A stretch of 64,000 nt of DNA from an uncultured Halocynthiibacter sp. (GCA_947503035.1 CANNCD010000001.1:1302001-1366000); one strand, 5' to 3'. Numbered from the stretch's first letter, positions 27,011 through 38,294 are shown. The notes: generated by a model not told the origin, from the letters alone. Program-made: numbers and translations.

Positions 27011-27107
27011 GGGAATTCCTTTATCGTTTGGTAAATTTTATACAGGATAACGGCGGGACAAAACCCCAATAATGCATGGGATCATTAAATCATGTGAAAC
27101 TGTCTTT

Positions 27108-27135
27108 TGACATTCTAAATCTTACGCATATAGTC
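27108..27135 (+). promoter_or_regulatory. Sigma-70-type promoter of maeB
   Basis: TTGACA at 27108-27113 and TATAGT at 27130-27135 are spaced by 16 bases. This is the best consensus-like promoter in the window, 45 bases before the maeB start. The AT-rich intergenic region around it stands out from the coding sequence. Confidence 0.7.
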
Positions 27136-27180
27136 GCGACAAAATTAGTTTAATACTAAACCACCCCTCTGGAGGCCCCC

Positions 27181-29460
27181 ATGAGCGATCAACGCAAAGA
27201 AGATTTCAGACAAGCTGCTCTGAAATATCACGAGTTCCCCAAGCCAGGGAAACTTGAAATTCGTGCGACCAAGCCGATGGCCAACGGACGTGATCTTGCG
27301 CTTGCGTATTCCCCTGGGGTGGCCGAGGCCTGTGTCGAAATTAAAAACGACCCGACGACCGCCGAAAAATACACGGCGCGTGGAAACCTTGTGGCGGTTT
27401 TGTCCAACGGCTCGGCGGTTTTGGGTCTTGGTAATATTGGTGCGCTGGCGTCAAAACCCGTCATGGAGGGCAAGGCGGTTTTGTTCAAGAAATTCGCCAA
27501 CATCGACTGTTTCGACATCGAGGTGAATGAATCCGATCCCTATAAATTGGCCGATATCGTTTGCTCGCTTGAACCCACCTTCGGCGCGATCAATCTCGAA
27601 GACATCAAAGCCCCCGAGAGCTTTATCGTCGAGAAACTCTGCCGTGAACGCATGGGCATTCCTGTATTCCACGACGACCAACACGGCACGGCGATCGTTG
27701 TCGGCGCAGCGGCGACCAACGCCTTGCGCGTGGCCGGCAAGGCGTTTGAGGACATCAAAGTCGTTTCCACAGGCGGCGGCGCGGCGGGGATTGCCTGTCT
27801 GAATATGCTGGTAAAACTGGGCGTGAAACGCGAAAACATCTGGCTCGCCGACATCGCGGGCGTCGTTTACGAGGGCCGCACCGAAGAGATGACCGACCAA
27901 AAGGCCGAGTTCGCGCAGAAAACGGACAAACGTACGTTGGACGAGATCATCGACGACGCGGATTTCTTCCTTGGGCTATCCGGTCCAAATGTATTGAAGC
28001 CCGAAATGGTCGCGAAAATGGCCAAACGTCCGGTGATCTTTGCGCTGGCGAACCCGAACCCAGAGATCCTTCCTGATGCCGCCCGCGAGGCTGCGCCGGA
28101 TGCGATCATCGCGACGGGTCGTTCGGATTTCCCGAACCAGGTGAACAACGTTCTCTGTTTCCCGTTCATCTTCCGTGGCGCGCTCGATTGCGGCGCGACT
28201 GAGATCAACGACGCGATGGAATTGGCCTGTATCGCGGGTATTGCCGAACTGGCCCGTGCCACCACAAGCGCCGAGGCTGCCGCCGCATACGCCGGTGAGC
28301 AGCTGAGCTTTGGCGCCGATTATCTGATCCCGAAACCGTTCGATCCGCGCCTGATGGGCGTGGTTGCCACCGCCGTGGCCCGCGCCGCCACCGAAAGCGG
28401 TGTCGCCAAACGTCCGATTGCCGATCTGGATGCGTACAAAGACGGCTTGGACCAGTCCGTATTCAAATCTGCCCTGATCATGCGTCCGGTATTTGATGCC
28501 GCCCGCACCTCGTCACGTCGGATTGTCTTCACCGAAGGCGAGGACGAACGCGTGTTACGCGCCGCCTCTGCGATGCTTGAGGAAACCACAGACCGCCCGA
28601 TCCTGATTGGTCGCCCCGACGTGATCAACGCGCGTTTGGAACGGTCTGGCCTGTCGATCAAGCCGAACACGGACTTTGAACTGGTCAACCCCGAGGACGA
28701 CCCCCGCTATCGTGATTATTGGCAGACCTATCACAAATTGATGGCCCGTCAGGGTGTCACCCCCGACCTTGCCAAGGCCATCATGCGCACCAACACCACC
28801 GCCATCGGGGCGGTCATGGTGCATCGCGGCGACGCCGATAGCGTGATCTGCGGCACCTTTGGTCAATTCGGCTGGCACCTGCAATACGTCAACCAAATCT
28901 TGGGAACTGAAACGCTTCATCCCGTTGGTGCGCTGTCGTTGCTGATCCTCGAGGATGGGCCGCTCTATATCGCGGATACCCACGTGAACCCCGAGCCAAC
29001 CCCGCAACAAATTGCCGAAACCGTAATCGGCGCCGCGCGTCACGTTCGTCGTTTCGGAGTCGCCCCAAAAATCGCGATCTGTTCCTATTCACAGTTCGGC
29101 AACGTGGCCTGCACCACCGGTGACGCCGCCCGCGCCGCGATTGATATCTTGGATAGCGAGCCGCGCGACTTTGCCTATGAGGGTGAGATGCACATCGATG
29201 CCGCGCTTGATGGCGATGTCCGCGACCGCATCTTCCCCGAAAGCCGCTTTGACGGTCCTGCCAACGTATTGGTCTTTGCCAATGCCGATGCCGCATCCGG
29301 TGTGCGCAATATCCTTAAGGCGAAACGCTATGGCACCGAGGTCGGCCCGATCCTTATGGGCATGGGAAACCGCGCCCATATCGTGACCCCATCGATCACC
29401 ACGCGCGGGCTTTTGAACATGTCGGCCATCGCGGGCACGCCCGTCGATCTCTACAGCTAA
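27181..29460 (+). CDS. maeB: NADP-dependent malic enzyme with C-terminal phosphotransacetylase-like domain
   Basis: This 759-residue protein decarboxylates malate to pyruvate with NADP+. The malic enzyme part (residues 1-430) shows [48 protein letters not shown] and the nucleotide loop [15 protein letters not shown]. The C-terminal part (about 440-759) is a phosphotransacetylase-like domain ([15 protein letters not shown]), thought to be regulatory in this family. The length matches MaeB/TME. It provides NADPH and pyruvate during growth on acyl-CoA or C4 substrates. A GGAGG site precedes the ATG. Confidence 0.96.
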   Translation: MSDQRKEDFRQAALKYHEFPKPGKLEIRATKPMANGRDLALAYSPGVAEACVEIKNDPTTAEKYTARGNLVAVLSNGSAVLGLGNIGALASKPVMEGKAVLFKKFANIDCFDIEVNESDPYKLADIVCSLEPTFGAINLEDIKAPESFIVEKLCRERMGIPVFHDDQHGTAIVVGAAATNALRVAGKAFEDIKVVSTGGGAAGIACLNMLVKLGVKRENIWLADIAGVVYEGRTEEMTDQKAEFAQKTDKRTLDEIIDDADFFLGLSGPNVLKPEMVAKMAKRPVIFALANPNPEILPDAAREAAPDAIIATGRSDFPNQVNNVLCFPFIFRGALDCGATEINDAMELACIAGIAELARATTSAEAAAAYAGEQLSFGADYLIPKPFDPRLMGVVATAVARAATESGVAKRPIADLDAYKDGLDQSVFKSALIMRPVFDAARTSSRRIVFTEGEDERVLRAASAMLEETTDRPILIGRPDVINARLERSGLSIKPNTDFELVNPEDDPRYRDYWQTYHKLMARQGVTPDLAKAIMRTNTTAIGAVMVHRGDADSVICGTFGQFGWHLQYVNQILGTETLHPVGALSLLILEDGPLYIADTHVNPEPTPQQIAETVIGAARHVRRFGVAPKIAICSYSQFGNVACTTGDAARAAIDILDSEPRDFAYEGEMHIDAALDGDVRDRIFPESRFDGPANVLVFANADAASGVRNILKAKRYGTEVGPILMGMGNRAHIVTPSITTRGLLNMSAIAGTPVDLYS

Positions 29461-29473
29461 TGCGACAATAAAG

Positions 29474-29502
29474 CGCGAGCCCCGAAACCCTCGGGGCTTG
29501 CG
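29474..29502 (+). terminator. Hairpin after maeB
   Basis: A 12-bp stem with one G-T pair (29474-29485 with 29491-29502) and a 5-base loop lies just beyond the maeB stop. It lacks a T run. It is likely a transcript end or partial terminator before the prpE-like gene. Confidence 0.5.
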
Positions 29503-29556
29503 TGATGCCGATCTCCGCCGTACCGTTCAGATACGGGAGCTACGGGAGGAGAAACC

Positions 29557-31446
29557 ATGCGATACAAAGACATGTATCGCGGGTGGCAACAGGATCCAGA
29601 TGGGTTCTGGATGGAGGCCGCTCGCGATATTCACTGGACTAAGGTCCCGACAAAAGCGCTTTTTGATGACAACGCGCCGATCTATGACTGGTTTAAGGAC
29701 GGCGAAACAAACGCCTGTTACAACGCCGTAGATCGCCATGTGGACGCCGGACGTGGCGACCAAACCGCGATCATCTATGATAGCCCCGTCACCGATACCA
29801 CATCCCAGATCACCTTTGGCGAACTCCAAACCAAAGTCGCCAATTTAGCCGGAGCCCTGACGGCCAAGGGCATCGCAAAAGGCGACCGTGTCATCGTCTA
29901 TATGCCGATGATCCCCGAGGCCATCGTGGCGATGTTGGCCTGTGCGCGGATCGGTGCGGTGCATTCGGTTGTCTTTGGTGGCTTTGCCGCGAATGAACTG
30001 GCGGTGCGTATTGACGACGCCCGCCCCAAGGCGATTTTGGCGGCCTCCTGCGGGATCGAGCCAAACCGCGTTGTGTCCTATAAACCCCTGTTGGATCAAG
30101 CGATTGAACTGGCCGATCACAAGCCAGACTTCTGCGCGATCTATCAGCGGGACCAACAACGCGCCGATATGATCGACGGGCGCGACCATGACTGGGACGA
30201 TTTTCAGACGGGCGTTGCCCCCGCCGATTGCGTGCCTGTAACGGGCGATCATCCGGCCTATATCCTTTATACCTCTGGCACCACCGGCAACCCCAAGGGC
30301 GTCGTACGTGCCACCGGCGGCCATCTTGTGGCGCTCAACTGGTCGATGAAACATGTCTATAATGTCGACGCTGGCGATGTGTTCTGGGCCGCCTCGGATG
30401 TGGGTTGGGTCGTTGGACACAGCTATATCTGTTACGGGCCGCTGATCCATGGCAACACCACCGTGGTGTTTGAGGGCAAGCCCGTCGGCACCCCCGATGC
30501 CGGTACATTTTGGCGGGTGATCCAAGACCACAAGGTCAAATGTCTGTTCACCGCACCGACCGCATTTCGTGCGATCAAACGGGATGACCCGACGGGCGCT
30601 TTGGTTGGGGATTACGACATCTCATCGCTGAAATCCCTGTTCCTTGCGGGGGAACGCGCCGACCCCGATACCATCGCATGGGCCGAGGATAAATTAAACG
30701 TCCCCGTGGTCGATCACTGGTGGCAGACGGAAACCGGCTGGGCCATCGTCGGCAACCCGCTTGGGGTTGAGCAACTGCCGTTTAAAATCGGCTCACCGAC
30801 GGTGCCGATGCCGGGCTATGACGTGCAAATTCTGGATGATGACGGCGCGCCTGTCGCCGCTGGAGAACTGGGCGCAATCGCGATTAAGCTCCCCCTGCCC
30901 CCGGGCACGTTGGCGACCCTTTGGAATGCCGAGGACCGGTTTCGCGACGCCTATCTGACCACATTTGATGGCTTCTATGAAACGGGCGACGCGGGTTATA
31001 TGGACGAGGACGGCTATCTTTATGTGATGGCGCGCACCGATGATGTGATCAATGTCGCGGGGCACCGTTTGTCGACCGGCGCGATGGAAGAAGTCCTTGC
31101 CGGTCATCCCGACGTCGCGGAATGCGCGGTGATTGGCGCGGCAGACGCGTTAAAGGGGCAAGAACCCATCGGGTTCCTGTGTCTGAATTCCGGTGTGACC
31201 CGTGGCGCAGACGAAATCGTCAAGGAATGCGTCGGGCGTATCCGGTCGGAAATCGGCCCCGTTGCGGCGTTCAAACGGGCGGTTGTGTTGGATCGATTGC
31301 CGAAAACGCGGTCAGGCAAAATCCTGCGTGGGATCATGGTGAAAATCGCCGATGGGACAGAGTACAAACATCCAGCCACCATCGATGACCCCGCCATTTT
31401 GGACGAGGTCAAAACCGCGCTGACCACCATTGGATTGGCAAAATAG
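29557..31446 (+). CDS. prpE: Propionyl-CoA synthetase-like acyl-CoA ligase
   Basis: This 629-residue ANL enzyme belongs to the acetyl/propionyl-CoA synthetase family. Motifs are the P-loop ILYTSGTTGNPKGVVR near residue 235, DHWWQTETGWAIVG near 390 (the Trp pocket that fits short acyl chains), YETGDAGYMDEDGYLYVMAR and the catalytic Lys in KTRSGKILRG near 590. The N-terminus (WQQDPDGFWMEAARDIHW) and overall form match PrpE rather than Acs. The preceding GGGAGGAGAAACC provides the ribosome binding site. It would activate propionate or other short acids. Confidence 0.88.
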   Translation: MRYKDMYRGWQQDPDGFWMEAARDIHWTKVPTKALFDDNAPIYDWFKDGETNACYNAVDRHVDAGRGDQTAIIYDSPVTDTTSQITFGELQTKVANLAGALTAKGIAKGDRVIVYMPMIPEAIVAMLACARIGAVHSVVFGGFAANELAVRIDDARPKAILAASCGIEPNRVVSYKPLLDQAIELADHKPDFCAIYQRDQQRADMIDGRDHDWDDFQTGVAPADCVPVTGDHPAYILYTSGTTGNPKGVVRATGGHLVALNWSMKHVYNVDAGDVFWAASDVGWVVGHSYICYGPLIHGNTTVVFEGKPVGTPDAGTFWRVIQDHKVKCLFTAPTAFRAIKRDDPTGALVGDYDISSLKSLFLAGERADPDTIAWAEDKLNVPVVDHWWQTETGWAIVGNPLGVEQLPFKIGSPTVPMPGYDVQILDDDGAPVAAGELGAIAIKLPLPPGTLATLWNAEDRFRDAYLTTFDGFYETGDAGYMDEDGYLYVMARTDDVINVAGHRLSTGAMEEVLAGHPDVAECAVIGAADALKGQEPIGFLCLNSGVTRGADEIVKECVGRIRSEIGPVAAFKRAVVLDRLPKTRSGKILRGIMVKIADGTEYKHPATIDDPAILDEVKTALTTIGLAK

Positions 31447-31454
31447 CACCGGTT

Positions 31455-31470
31455 GGGGGCCACGGCCCCC
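31455..31470. terminator. Short GC hairpin between prpE-like gene and nadK
   Basis: A 6-bp all-GC stem (31455-31460 with 31465-31470) with a CACG loop lies between convergent stop codons, without a T run. It is a weak terminator candidate. Confidence 0.35.
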
Positions 31471-31475
31471 GCCAC

Positions 31476-32231
31476 TTACGAGAACTGCTCGCGGATCAAA
31501 CGTTCCTCAAGCCCATGGCCCGGATCAAACAGGATCTTGTGGCCGATGCTGGGTTCCGACCGGATTTCCACAGACACGACGTTTTTCACCGACCGGCCAT
31601 CCGCATCCGCCATCACAGGGCGTTTCTGCGGATTGATCACATCAAACCGAACCTGCGCCGCCTTGGGCAACAGGGCCCCGCGCCAGCGCCGTGGCCGAAA
31701 CGCCGCCATCGCCGTCAGGGTCAACACGTCCGAGCCAATCGGCAAAATCGGACCATGCGCGGAATAGTTATAGGCCGTCGACCCAGCAGGTGTCGCCACC
31801 AGCGCGCCGTCACAGACCAATTCGTCCAAACGTTCGCGCCCATCCACGGTGATCTTTAGCTTGGCCGCCTGTGGACCCGCCCGAAGCAAGGACACCTCGT
31901 TGATGGCCAATGCTTTGTGGGTGGTGCCGTCTTCGCAGACCGCAACCATCGACAGGGGGTTGATGATTTCTTCTTCTGCGTCGGCCAGCCGCGCCATCAA
32001 TTCATAGGGCGAATATTCGTTCATCAGGAACCCGACGGTGCCGCGGTTCATCCCGTAAACCGGCGCCGTCAAATGTTGCGTTGCATGCAGCGTCTGCAAC
32101 ATGAACCCGTCCCCACCAAGGGCAACGATCAAATCCGCCTCGTGCATGTCGACGTTTCCGTGGATCGCTTCCAATGCGGCAAGGGCCTCTTGGGCGTTGG
32201 GCGCATCCGAGGCAACAAAGGCGATTTTCAT
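31476..32231 (-). CDS. nadK: NAD kinase
   Basis: This 251-residue enzyme phosphorylates NAD to NADP with ATP or polyphosphate. The GGDG motif is in LIVALGGDGFMLQ near residue 38, with the conserved MNRGTVGFLMNEY and NEVSLLRAG downstream and SPAGSTAYNYSAHGPI-type substrate loop (TPAGSTAYNYSAHG) near 155. The short form is usual in alphaproteobacteria. The ATG at 32231 gives the standard N-terminus MKIAFVASDAPNAQEA. It is divergent from glyA. Confidence 0.93.
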   Translation of the reverse strand: MKIAFVASDAPNAQEALAALEAIHGNVDMHEADLIVALGGDGFMLQTLHATQHLTAPVYGMNRGTVGFLMNEYSPYELMARLADAEEEIINPLSMVAVCEDGTTHKALAINEVSLLRAGPQAAKLKITVDGRERLDELVCDGALVATPAGSTAYNYSAHGPILPIGSDVLTLTAMAAFRPRRWRGALLPKAAQVRFDVINPQKRPVMADADGRSVKNVVSVEIRSEPSIGHKILFDPGHGLEERLIREQFS

Positions 32232-32415
32232 AACGTGGGACACGGCAATTCTCCAAACTGTTCCGATACTTTGCCCGCCACGTGGGGAAACACAAGGGTG
32301 ACATGAACGAAAAGCATAATGAAGGTGACAAAATATCATACGAAACGGGGTTTTTACGTCGACATTTATTCGTTACATAGGCCGCAACATAGCCAGCCTT
32401 TTCAGGGAGAGCCCC

Positions 32416-33711
32416 ATGACTGCATCCGACAACAAACGCGATTTCTTTACCCAAAGCCTCGCTGACCGTGACCCAGAAGTATTCGGCACGATCACAAACG
32501 AGCTTGGTCGTCAGCGCGACGAGATCGAATTGATCGCCTCCGAGAACATCGTGTCCGCCGCCGTAATGGAGGCGCAAGGCTCTGTTCTTACTAACAAATA
32601 TGCCGAAGGTTACCCAGGCAAACGTTACTATGGCGGCTGCCAGCACGTTGACGTTACCGAAAACCTCGCCATCGATCGTGCGAAACAACTCTTCGGTTGC
32701 GAATTCGCGAACGTTCAGCCGAACTCTGGTTCCCAAGCGAACCAAGGTGTGTTCACCGCCCTTCTACAGCCAGGCGACACGATTCTTGGCATGTCCTTGG
32801 ACGCTGGTGGTCACCTGACACACGGTGCGAAACCAAACCAATCCGGTAAATGGTTCAACGCGATCCAATACGGTGTGCGCAAACAAGACAGCCAGATCGA
32901 CTATGACGCGATTCAAGAGCTTGCGACAGAACACAAACCAAAGATGATCATCGCAGGTGGTTCCGCGATCCCACGTCAGGTTGATTTTGCAAAAATGCGT
33001 GAAATCGCAGACAGCGTTGGCGCCTTCCTTATGGTTGATATGGCGCACTTTGCCGGTCTTGTTGCGGCGGGCGAACACCCATCCCCATTCCCATATGCGG
33101 ATGTGGCGACCACAACCACCCACAAGACCCTTCGCGGTCCACGTGGCGGCATGATCCTGACCAACGACGAAGCCATCGCCAAGAAGATCAACTCTGCGAT
33201 CTTCCCAGGCATCCAAGGTGGTCCGTTGATGCATGTCATCGCGGGTAAGGCCGTGGCCTTCGGCGAAGCCCTTCGTCCTGAGTTCAAAACATATCAGAAA
33301 CAGGTTCGTGCCAATGCGGTTGCGCTTGCGGATCAGTTGATGAAGGGTGGTCTTGATATCGTCACCGGCGGTACAGACACACACGTGATGTTGGTTGACC
33401 TGCGCCCCAAAGGCGTAAAAGGCAACGCAACCGAAAAGGCATTGGGTCGCGCGCACATCACCACCAACAAAAACGGCATCCCGTTTGACCCAGAATCCCC
33501 ATTCGTGACATCCGGCATCCGTCTTGGGACACCTGCGGGCACGACACGTGGCTTTGGCGAAGACGAATTCCGCACAATCGCGGATCTGATCGTGAAGGTT
33601 GTTGACGGTCTTGCGGCAAACGGTCCAGAGGATAACGCAGAAATCGAAGCAGAAGTTCGCGAAGAAGTCGCGAAACTTTGCGGTGCGTTCCCACTTTACC
33701 CGAACCACTAA
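32416..33711 (+). CDS. glyA: Serine hydroxymethyltransferase
   Basis: This 431-residue PLP enzyme interconverts serine and glycine with tetrahydrofolate. Motifs seen are [33 protein letters not shown], the PLP Lys237 in [14 protein letters not shown] and [23 protein letters not shown] site precedes the ATG. The codon choice is more uniform than in neighbours (frequent GTT, CGT, CCA), as often seen in highly expressed genes. It works with GcvTHP, encoded 2 kb downstream, in glycine/one-carbon metabolism. Confidence 0.97.
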   Translation: MTASDNKRDFFTQSLADRDPEVFGTITNELGRQRDEIELIASENIVSAAVMEAQGSVLTNKYAEGYPGKRYYGGCQHVDVTENLAIDRAKQLFGCEFANVQPNSGSQANQGVFTALLQPGDTILGMSLDAGGHLTHGAKPNQSGKWFNAIQYGVRKQDSQIDYDAIQELATEHKPKMIIAGGSAIPRQVDFAKMREIADSVGAFLMVDMAHFAGLVAAGEHPSPFPYADVATTTTHKTLRGPRGGMILTNDEAIAKKINSAIFPGIQGGPLMHVIAGKAVAFGEALRPEFKTYQKQVRANAVALADQLMKGGLDIVTGGTDTHVMLVDLRPKGVKGNATEKALGRAHITTNKNGIPFDPESPFVTSGIRLGTPAGTTRGFGEDEFRTIADLIVKVVDGLAANGPEDNAEIEAEVREEVAKLCGAFPLYPNH

Positions 33712-33713
33712 TC

Positions 33714-34160
33714 ATGACGGCTGGGCGCGCATATACCGCGCCCAGCCTTCGCGATTTTGTCCCCGACGACGCGGATGCAATCGCAACGATATGGGAGGAC
33801 GCCCTGCGCGCCAGCCCACCCCAGTTTGATGACAGGTTCATCGCGGATGAGCGCCACAACCTGTTGACGGTCTATATCCCCAAAACACAAATCACAGTCG
33901 CCTGCTTGAACGATGCCCCTGTGGGGTTTATTGCCATGAGCCGACGCGAAATCGCGGGGCTGTTTGTGGCACCTGCGGTGCATGGGCGTGGCGTGGGTCG
34001 ATGTTTGCTGGATGCGGTTCGAAGCGGGCCATTGACGGTTGAGGTTCTGTTTGAAAACACGCCCGCCCTTGGGTTTTACCGGCATCTTGGGTTCATCGAG
34101 ACCGGCCAACGGGTTCACGACACCGCGAACCATCCCGTCCTTCAAATGCGCCTAGCGTAG
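33714..34160 (+). CDS. GNAT family N-acetyltransferase
   Basis: This 148-residue acetyltransferase has the acetyl-CoA-binding motif GLFVAPAVHGRGVGRCLLDAV near residue 82 (Q/R-x-x-G-x-A/G form RGVGR) and a C-terminal NTPALGFYRHLGFIETG. The substrate is unknown. The start lies two bases after the glyA stop without a clear Shine-Dalgarno site, so translation probably depends on coupling to glyA. Its last nine bases overlap the convergent gene at 34152. Confidence 0.88.
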   Translation: MTAGRAYTAPSLRDFVPDDADAIATIWEDALRASPPQFDDRFIADERHNLLTVYIPKTQITVACLNDAPVGFIAMSRREIAGLFVAPAVHGRGVGRCLLDAVRSGPLTVEVLFENTPALGFYRHLGFIETGQRVHDTANHPVLQMRLA

Positions 34161-34508
34161 AACGACAATCGCAAGCGCGCCGATCAAAAGCATGGCGAAA
34201 ACCAAACTGGCCGACAGACGCAGAATGAAATCCTTGCGCCGCTCTGCCGCGCCGACCTTTTTCAAGTACGACACACAGGTCTGATAGGCCAAATCGACCG
34301 GTTTCATATCCACCTGACGGGCCAGTTTCGGCACCGCAGCCAGCTCTGCGGCCTCGATAATCACCCGCACCGCCGCGCGTACCTTGTACGGCAGATGACG
34401 TTTCGCCCGCTTCACCGCCCGCGCCAAATCCACACGCCCCACCCCATAGCGCGCATGAAGCAAACGCGCCACGTCATCGGCCATGTCTTGGGGTGTCATC
34501 TGCGGCAT
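34152..34508 (-). CDS. Small helical protein with a C-terminal membrane anchor
   Basis: This 118-residue protein has a basic helical body (residues 1-92, with RVDLARAVKRAKRHLPYKVR) and a single hydrophobic helix at the very end (about 95-117). It looks like a tail-anchored membrane protein facing the cytoplasm. A good AAAGGA site precedes the ATG. I do not recognise a family. It overlaps the end of the convergent acetyltransferase gene by nine bases. Confidence 0.75.
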   Translation of the reverse strand: MPQMTPQDMADDVARLLHARYGVGRVDLARAVKRAKRHLPYKVRAAVRVIIEAAELAAVPKLARQVDMKPVDLAYQTCVSYLKKVGAAERRKDFILRLSASLVFAMLLIGALAIVVLR

Positions 34509-34589
34509 AATTCATCCTTTGAAATCGTGTTCAGGCTAGCGCAGAGGCGGCACTTGCTCAAGACATATGGCGTGGGGTAGAACCCCCAT

Positions 34590-35348
34590 ATGTTGAACAC
34601 TGTGCTGACTGGCCCCGCCACCGACCTTCCTCCTCTTTTGATTGTGCACGGGCTTTATGGCTCGGCGCGGAACTGGGGCGTGATTGCGAAACGTCTGTCC
34701 GATGAACGGCAGGTGATCTCCGTTGATATGCGCAACCACGGCGAAAGCCCGCGGTTTGACACCCAAAGTTACGCAGATATGGCCGGTGATCTGGCCGAGG
34801 TGATCCGCGCCCATGGTGGCCGTGCCGATGTTCTGGGCCATTCGATGGGCGGCAAGGCATCGATGATCTTGGCCCTGAACCATCCCGAATTGGTGAACCG
34901 GTTGATCGTCGCGGATATCGCGCCGGTGGCATACACGCATTCGCAGGTGCAATTTATCGACGCGATGCGGGATGTGGACCTGTCTTTGGTGGAAAATCGG
35001 TCGGACGCCGATGCGCAATTGGCCAAGGTCGTGGATGACGCGGGCATCCGTGCGTTTCTGTTGCAGTCTCTTGATGTAAAGGCGCAGAAATGGCGGTTGA
35101 ACCTTGATGTTCTTGAGGCCGAGATGCCCAAAATCGTTGGCTTCCCCGAGGTGTCTGGCGCGTTTGAGGGGCCATCGTTTTTCCTGTCTGGCGCGACAAG
35201 CGACTATGTTCTGCCAGATCATCGCCCCACCATCAAATCCCTGTTCCCCGCGTCAAAGTTCGCGAAAATTCCACAGGCGGGCCATTGGTTGCACGCCGAA
35301 AAACCCCGAGACTTCGAAGCCGCGATCCGCGCCTTTTTGAACGCATAA
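34590..35348 (+). CDS. Alpha/beta hydrolase (YbfF-like esterase)
   Basis: This 252-residue alpha/beta-fold hydrolase has the oxyanion segment LIVHGLYGSARNW near residue 18, the nucleophile elbow VLGHSMGGKAS near 88 (Ser) and a late GHWLHAEKP with the catalytic His near 233. The arrangement is that of the YbfF-type esterases, which act on short acyl esters or thioesters. The physiological substrate is unknown. It is divergent from the anchored protein gene and convergent with gcvP across a strong terminator. Confidence 0.88.
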   Translation: MLNTVLTGPATDLPPLLIVHGLYGSARNWGVIAKRLSDERQVISVDMRNHGESPRFDTQSYADMAGDLAEVIRAHGGRADVLGHSMGGKASMILALNHPELVNRLIVADIAPVAYTHSQVQFIDAMRDVDLSLVENRSDADAQLAKVVDDAGIRAFLLQSLDVKAQKWRLNLDVLEAEMPKIVGFPEVSGAFEGPSFFLSGATSDYVLPDHRPTIKSLFPASKFAKIPQAGHWLHAEKPRDFEAAIRAFLNA

Positions 35349-35382
35349 AAAAGCGGCCTCCAAGTGAACTTGGAGGCCGCTT
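35347..35382 (-). terminator. Strong rho-independent terminator of the gcv operon
   Basis: A perfect 14-bp stem (35351-35364 with 35369-35382) with a 4-base loop is followed leftward by six T. It lies between gcvP and the convergent hydrolase gene and mainly serves the gcv transcript. A second GC hairpin (35393-35413) lies between it and the gcvP stop. Confidence 0.92.
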
Positions 35383-35392
35383 GCGTTTGGGG

Positions 35393-35413
35393 GCAGCGCG
35401 CGTTGCGCGCTGC
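35393..35413 (-). terminator. Second hairpin after gcvP
   Basis: An 8-9 bp all-GC-rich inverted repeat (35393-35400 with 35406-35413) with a very short loop lies 14 bases beyond the gcvP stop codon. There is no T run. It may stabilise the mRNA end before the main terminator. Confidence 0.4.
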
Positions 35414-35426
35414 GGTGTCGCCCAGA

Positions 35427-38285
35427 TCAATCGTCGACATAATCCGTAAGCGGCGGGCATGTGCAGACGAGATTACGGTCGCCAAAGACGTTGTCGACAC
35501 GGCCCACAGGTGGCCAATATTTATCGACAACAAAGGCCCCCGGAGGGAAGCACGCCTGTTCGCGGGTATAGGGACGATCCCATTCCCCGACCAAGGATTT
35601 CACCGTATGCGGCGCATTCTTGAGTGGGTTATTTTCCGCGTCCATGGAGCCGTCTTCGATGGCCGCGATTTCCGCGCGGATCGACAACATGGCGTCGATA
35701 AAGCGGTCAAGTTCGGCCTTGGTTTCGGATTCCGTGGGTTCGACCATCAGGGTGCCAGCAACAGGCCAGCTCATGGTTGGGGCGTGGAAACCGCTGTCCA
35801 TCAGACGTTTCGCGATATCGTCCACGTTGACGTTTGCACTTGCGTCAAAGGGGCGCGTGTCGAGGATACATTCATGCGCGACATGGCCGCCCTTGCCGGT
35901 GAACAACACCTCATAGGCACCCTTGAGGCGGGCCTTGATGTAGTTCGCGTTGAGGATCGCAACCTTGGTCGCCTGTGTCAGACCATCGCCACCCATGAGC
36001 AAACAATAAGCCCAGCTGATCGGAAGGATTGATGCAGAGCCATAAGGTGCCGCCGAAACTGGGCCGGTTTTGCCGCCGGTTTCAGGGTGCCCCGGAAGGT
36101 ACGGCGCAAGATGCGCACCGACGCCAATGGGACCCATACCGGGGCCGCCGCCGCCATGCGGGATACAGAACGTTTTATGCAGGTTCAGGTGGCTCACGTC
36201 GCCGCCCAATTTACCCGGCTGGGAAATCCCGACCATCGCATTGAGGTTCGCACCATCAATATAGACCTGACCGCCATGTTCGTGGGTGATCTCGCAGACC
36301 TGTTTCACGGTCTTTTCGAACACACCGTGGGTCGACGGATAGGTGATCATACAAGCGGCAAGATTGTCGCCTGCGGCCTCGGCCTTGGCGCGGAAATCTT
36401 CGACGTCGATGTCGCCGTTTTCCATGGATTTCACGACGACAACCTTCATGCCCGCCATCTGGGCCGTGGCGGGGTTGGTGCCATGCGCGGACACGGGGAT
36501 CAAACAGACGTCGCGATGCGCGCCGCCGTTTGCCTCGTGATATGCTTTGATCGTCAAGAGACCCGCATATTCGCCCTGCGCACCGGAGTTTGGCTGCATG
36601 GACATGGCGTCATAACCCGTGATTTCGCACAGACGCGCGGACAAGTCTTCGACCATTTCCGCATAGCCATCCGCCTGATCCACTGGGGCAAACGGGTGCA
36701 TCGTGCCGAACTCGGGCCACGTCACTGGCATCATTTCGACGGCTGCGTTGAGTTTCATCGTACAAGACCCAAGCGGGATCATCGCGCGATCAAGAGCCAA
36801 ATCGCGGTCGGCCAAACGACGCATATAGCGCATCATCTCGGCCTCGGCGCGGTTCATATGGAAGATCGGGTGTGTCAGATAATCAGAGGTCCGTACCTGT
36901 GCATCGGCAAAGGCGATTTCGAGGTTGCTTTCACTGTCATAACCCCAAACCGGTGCAGTTTTCGACACGCCAAAAGCACGCCAGACGGCCTCGATGATCG
37001 TGTTGTCGACGACCTCATCCACAGAAATCCCGATCTGCGTGGTGCCAACGGCGCGCAGGTTGATGCCCTCGGCAACCGCGTTTTTCAGGATGGCGGCTTG
37101 GAACGCGCCGACCTCGACCGTAAAGGTGTCAAAGAAGGTGTCGGTTTCCACTTCAAAGCCCGCATCGCGCAGACCATTGGCCATGGCGACCGTGTTGAAA
37201 TGCACCATTTCCGCGATGGATTTCAGACCGCGTGGGCCATGGAACACGGCGAAAAAGCTGGCCATAACCGCCAACAACGCCTGCGCCGTACAGACGTTCG
37301 ACGTCGCCTTTTCTCGGCGGATGTGCTGTTCGCGGGTTTGAAGCGACAGGCGGAACGCCTTTTCGCCGGCGGCATCAACGGACACACCCACAATGCGCCC
37401 TGGCATAGAGCGTTTGAATTTGTCGCCACAGGACATAAACGCCGCGTGCGGACCGCCATAGCCAAGCGGCACACCGAAACGTTGCGCCGAGCCCACCGCG
37501 ATATCGGCGCCCATCGCACCCGGTTCCTTGAGCATGGTCAAGGCAAGCAGATCCGTCGCCACAACGCCCACCGCCTTGGCCGCATGAAGCGCATCCATTT
37601 GGGCGGTGAAATCGCGCACATGGCCATAGGTGCCCGGGTATTGGAAGATCGCGCCAAACACGTCCTCGGCGACCATATCGTCGGGGTTGCCGATGATGAC
37701 TTCGATGTCCAATGGCTTGGCGCGGGTTTGGATCACGGCGATGTTCTGCGGGTGGCAGTTTTCATCGACAAAGAACGCGCGGGCCTTGGATTTTGCGGAG
37801 CGCTGCGCCATGGTCATCGCCTCGGCGCAGGCCGTAGATTCATCCAACAACGACGCATTGGCCACCGGCAGTCCGGTCAGATCAGACACGACGGTTTGGA
37901 AGTTCAGCAACGCCTCCAAACGGCCCTGTGCGATCTCGGGCTGATAGGGCGTATAGGCCGTGTACCACGCCGGATTTTCCAGAATGTTGCGTTGGATCGC
38001 GGGCGGCGTAACGGTGCCATAGTACCCCTGCCCGATCAGGCTGGTCATCACTTTGTTCTTCTTGGCCACGCCGCGCAATTTTGCCAACAACGCATGTTCC
38101 GTCATGGGTTCGTGGGACAATGGCGTGGTCTGGCGAATGCTGTTTGGCACACAGGCGTCGATCAATTCGTCCAAGGACGACACGCCAATCGCGGCCAACA
38201 TTTCGGCCATCTCATCGGGGCTTGGGCCGATGTGACGACGGTTCGCAAAGTCGTAAGAATTATAACCAGTGGTCTGATAGGGCAT
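35427..38285 (-). CDS. gcvP: Glycine dehydrogenase (decarboxylating), P protein of the glycine cleavage system
   Basis: This 952-residue single-chain P protein (P1 and P2 halves fused) decarboxylates glycine on PLP and passes the aminomethyl group to lipoyl-GcvH. It shows the N-terminal half motif [17 protein letters not shown] near residue 330 and, in the C-terminal half, [20 protein letters not shown] with the PLP Lys. The length is typical. It is the last gene of the riboswitch-controlled gcvT-gcvH-gcvP operon, 9 bases after gcvH. Confidence 0.97.
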   Translation of the reverse strand: MPYQTTGYNSYDFANRRHIGPSPDEMAEMLAAIGVSSLDELIDACVPNSIRQTTPLSHEPMTEHALLAKLRGVAKKNKVMTSLIGQGYYGTVTPPAIQRNILENPAWYTAYTPYQPEIAQGRLEALLNFQTVVSDLTGLPVANASLLDESTACAEAMTMAQRSAKSKARAFFVDENCHPQNIAVIQTRAKPLDIEVIIGNPDDMVAEDVFGAIFQYPGTYGHVRDFTAQMDALHAAKAVGVVATDLLALTMLKEPGAMGADIAVGSAQRFGVPLGYGGPHAAFMSCGDKFKRSMPGRIVGVSVDAAGEKAFRLSLQTREQHIRREKATSNVCTAQALLAVMASFFAVFHGPRGLKSIAEMVHFNTVAMANGLRDAGFEVETDTFFDTFTVEVGAFQAAILKNAVAEGINLRAVGTTQIGISVDEVVDNTIIEAVWRAFGVSKTAPVWGYDSESNLEIAFADAQVRTSDYLTHPIFHMNRAEAEMMRYMRRLADRDLALDRAMIPLGSCTMKLNAAVEMMPVTWPEFGTMHPFAPVDQADGYAEMVEDLSARLCEITGYDAMSMQPNSGAQGEYAGLLTIKAYHEANGGAHRDVCLIPVSAHGTNPATAQMAGMKVVVVKSMENGDIDVEDFRAKAEAAGDNLAACMITYPSTHGVFEKTVKQVCEITHEHGGQVYIDGANLNAMVGISQPGKLGGDVSHLNLHKTFCIPHGGGGPGMGPIGVGAHLAPYLPGHPETGGKTGPVSAAPYGSASILPISWAYCLLMGGDGLTQATKVAILNANYIKARLKGAYEVLFTGKGGHVAHECILDTRPFDASANVNVDDIAKRLMDSGFHAPTMSWPVAGTLMVEPTESETKAELDRFIDAMLSIRAEIAAIEDGSMDAENNPLKNAPHTVKSLVGEWDRPYTREQACFPPGAFVVDKYWPPVGRVDNVFGDRNLVCTCPPLTDYVDD

Positions 38286-38294
38286 TGATTTTCC

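Noticed and set aside
36087-38288. A 733-codon open frame on the + strand opposite gcvP
   Set aside because: It is the antisense shadow of gcvP. The complementary-strand gene has all glycine dehydrogenase motifs, and the shadow is rich in His/Arg/Gly with no recognisable domain or ribosome binding site.
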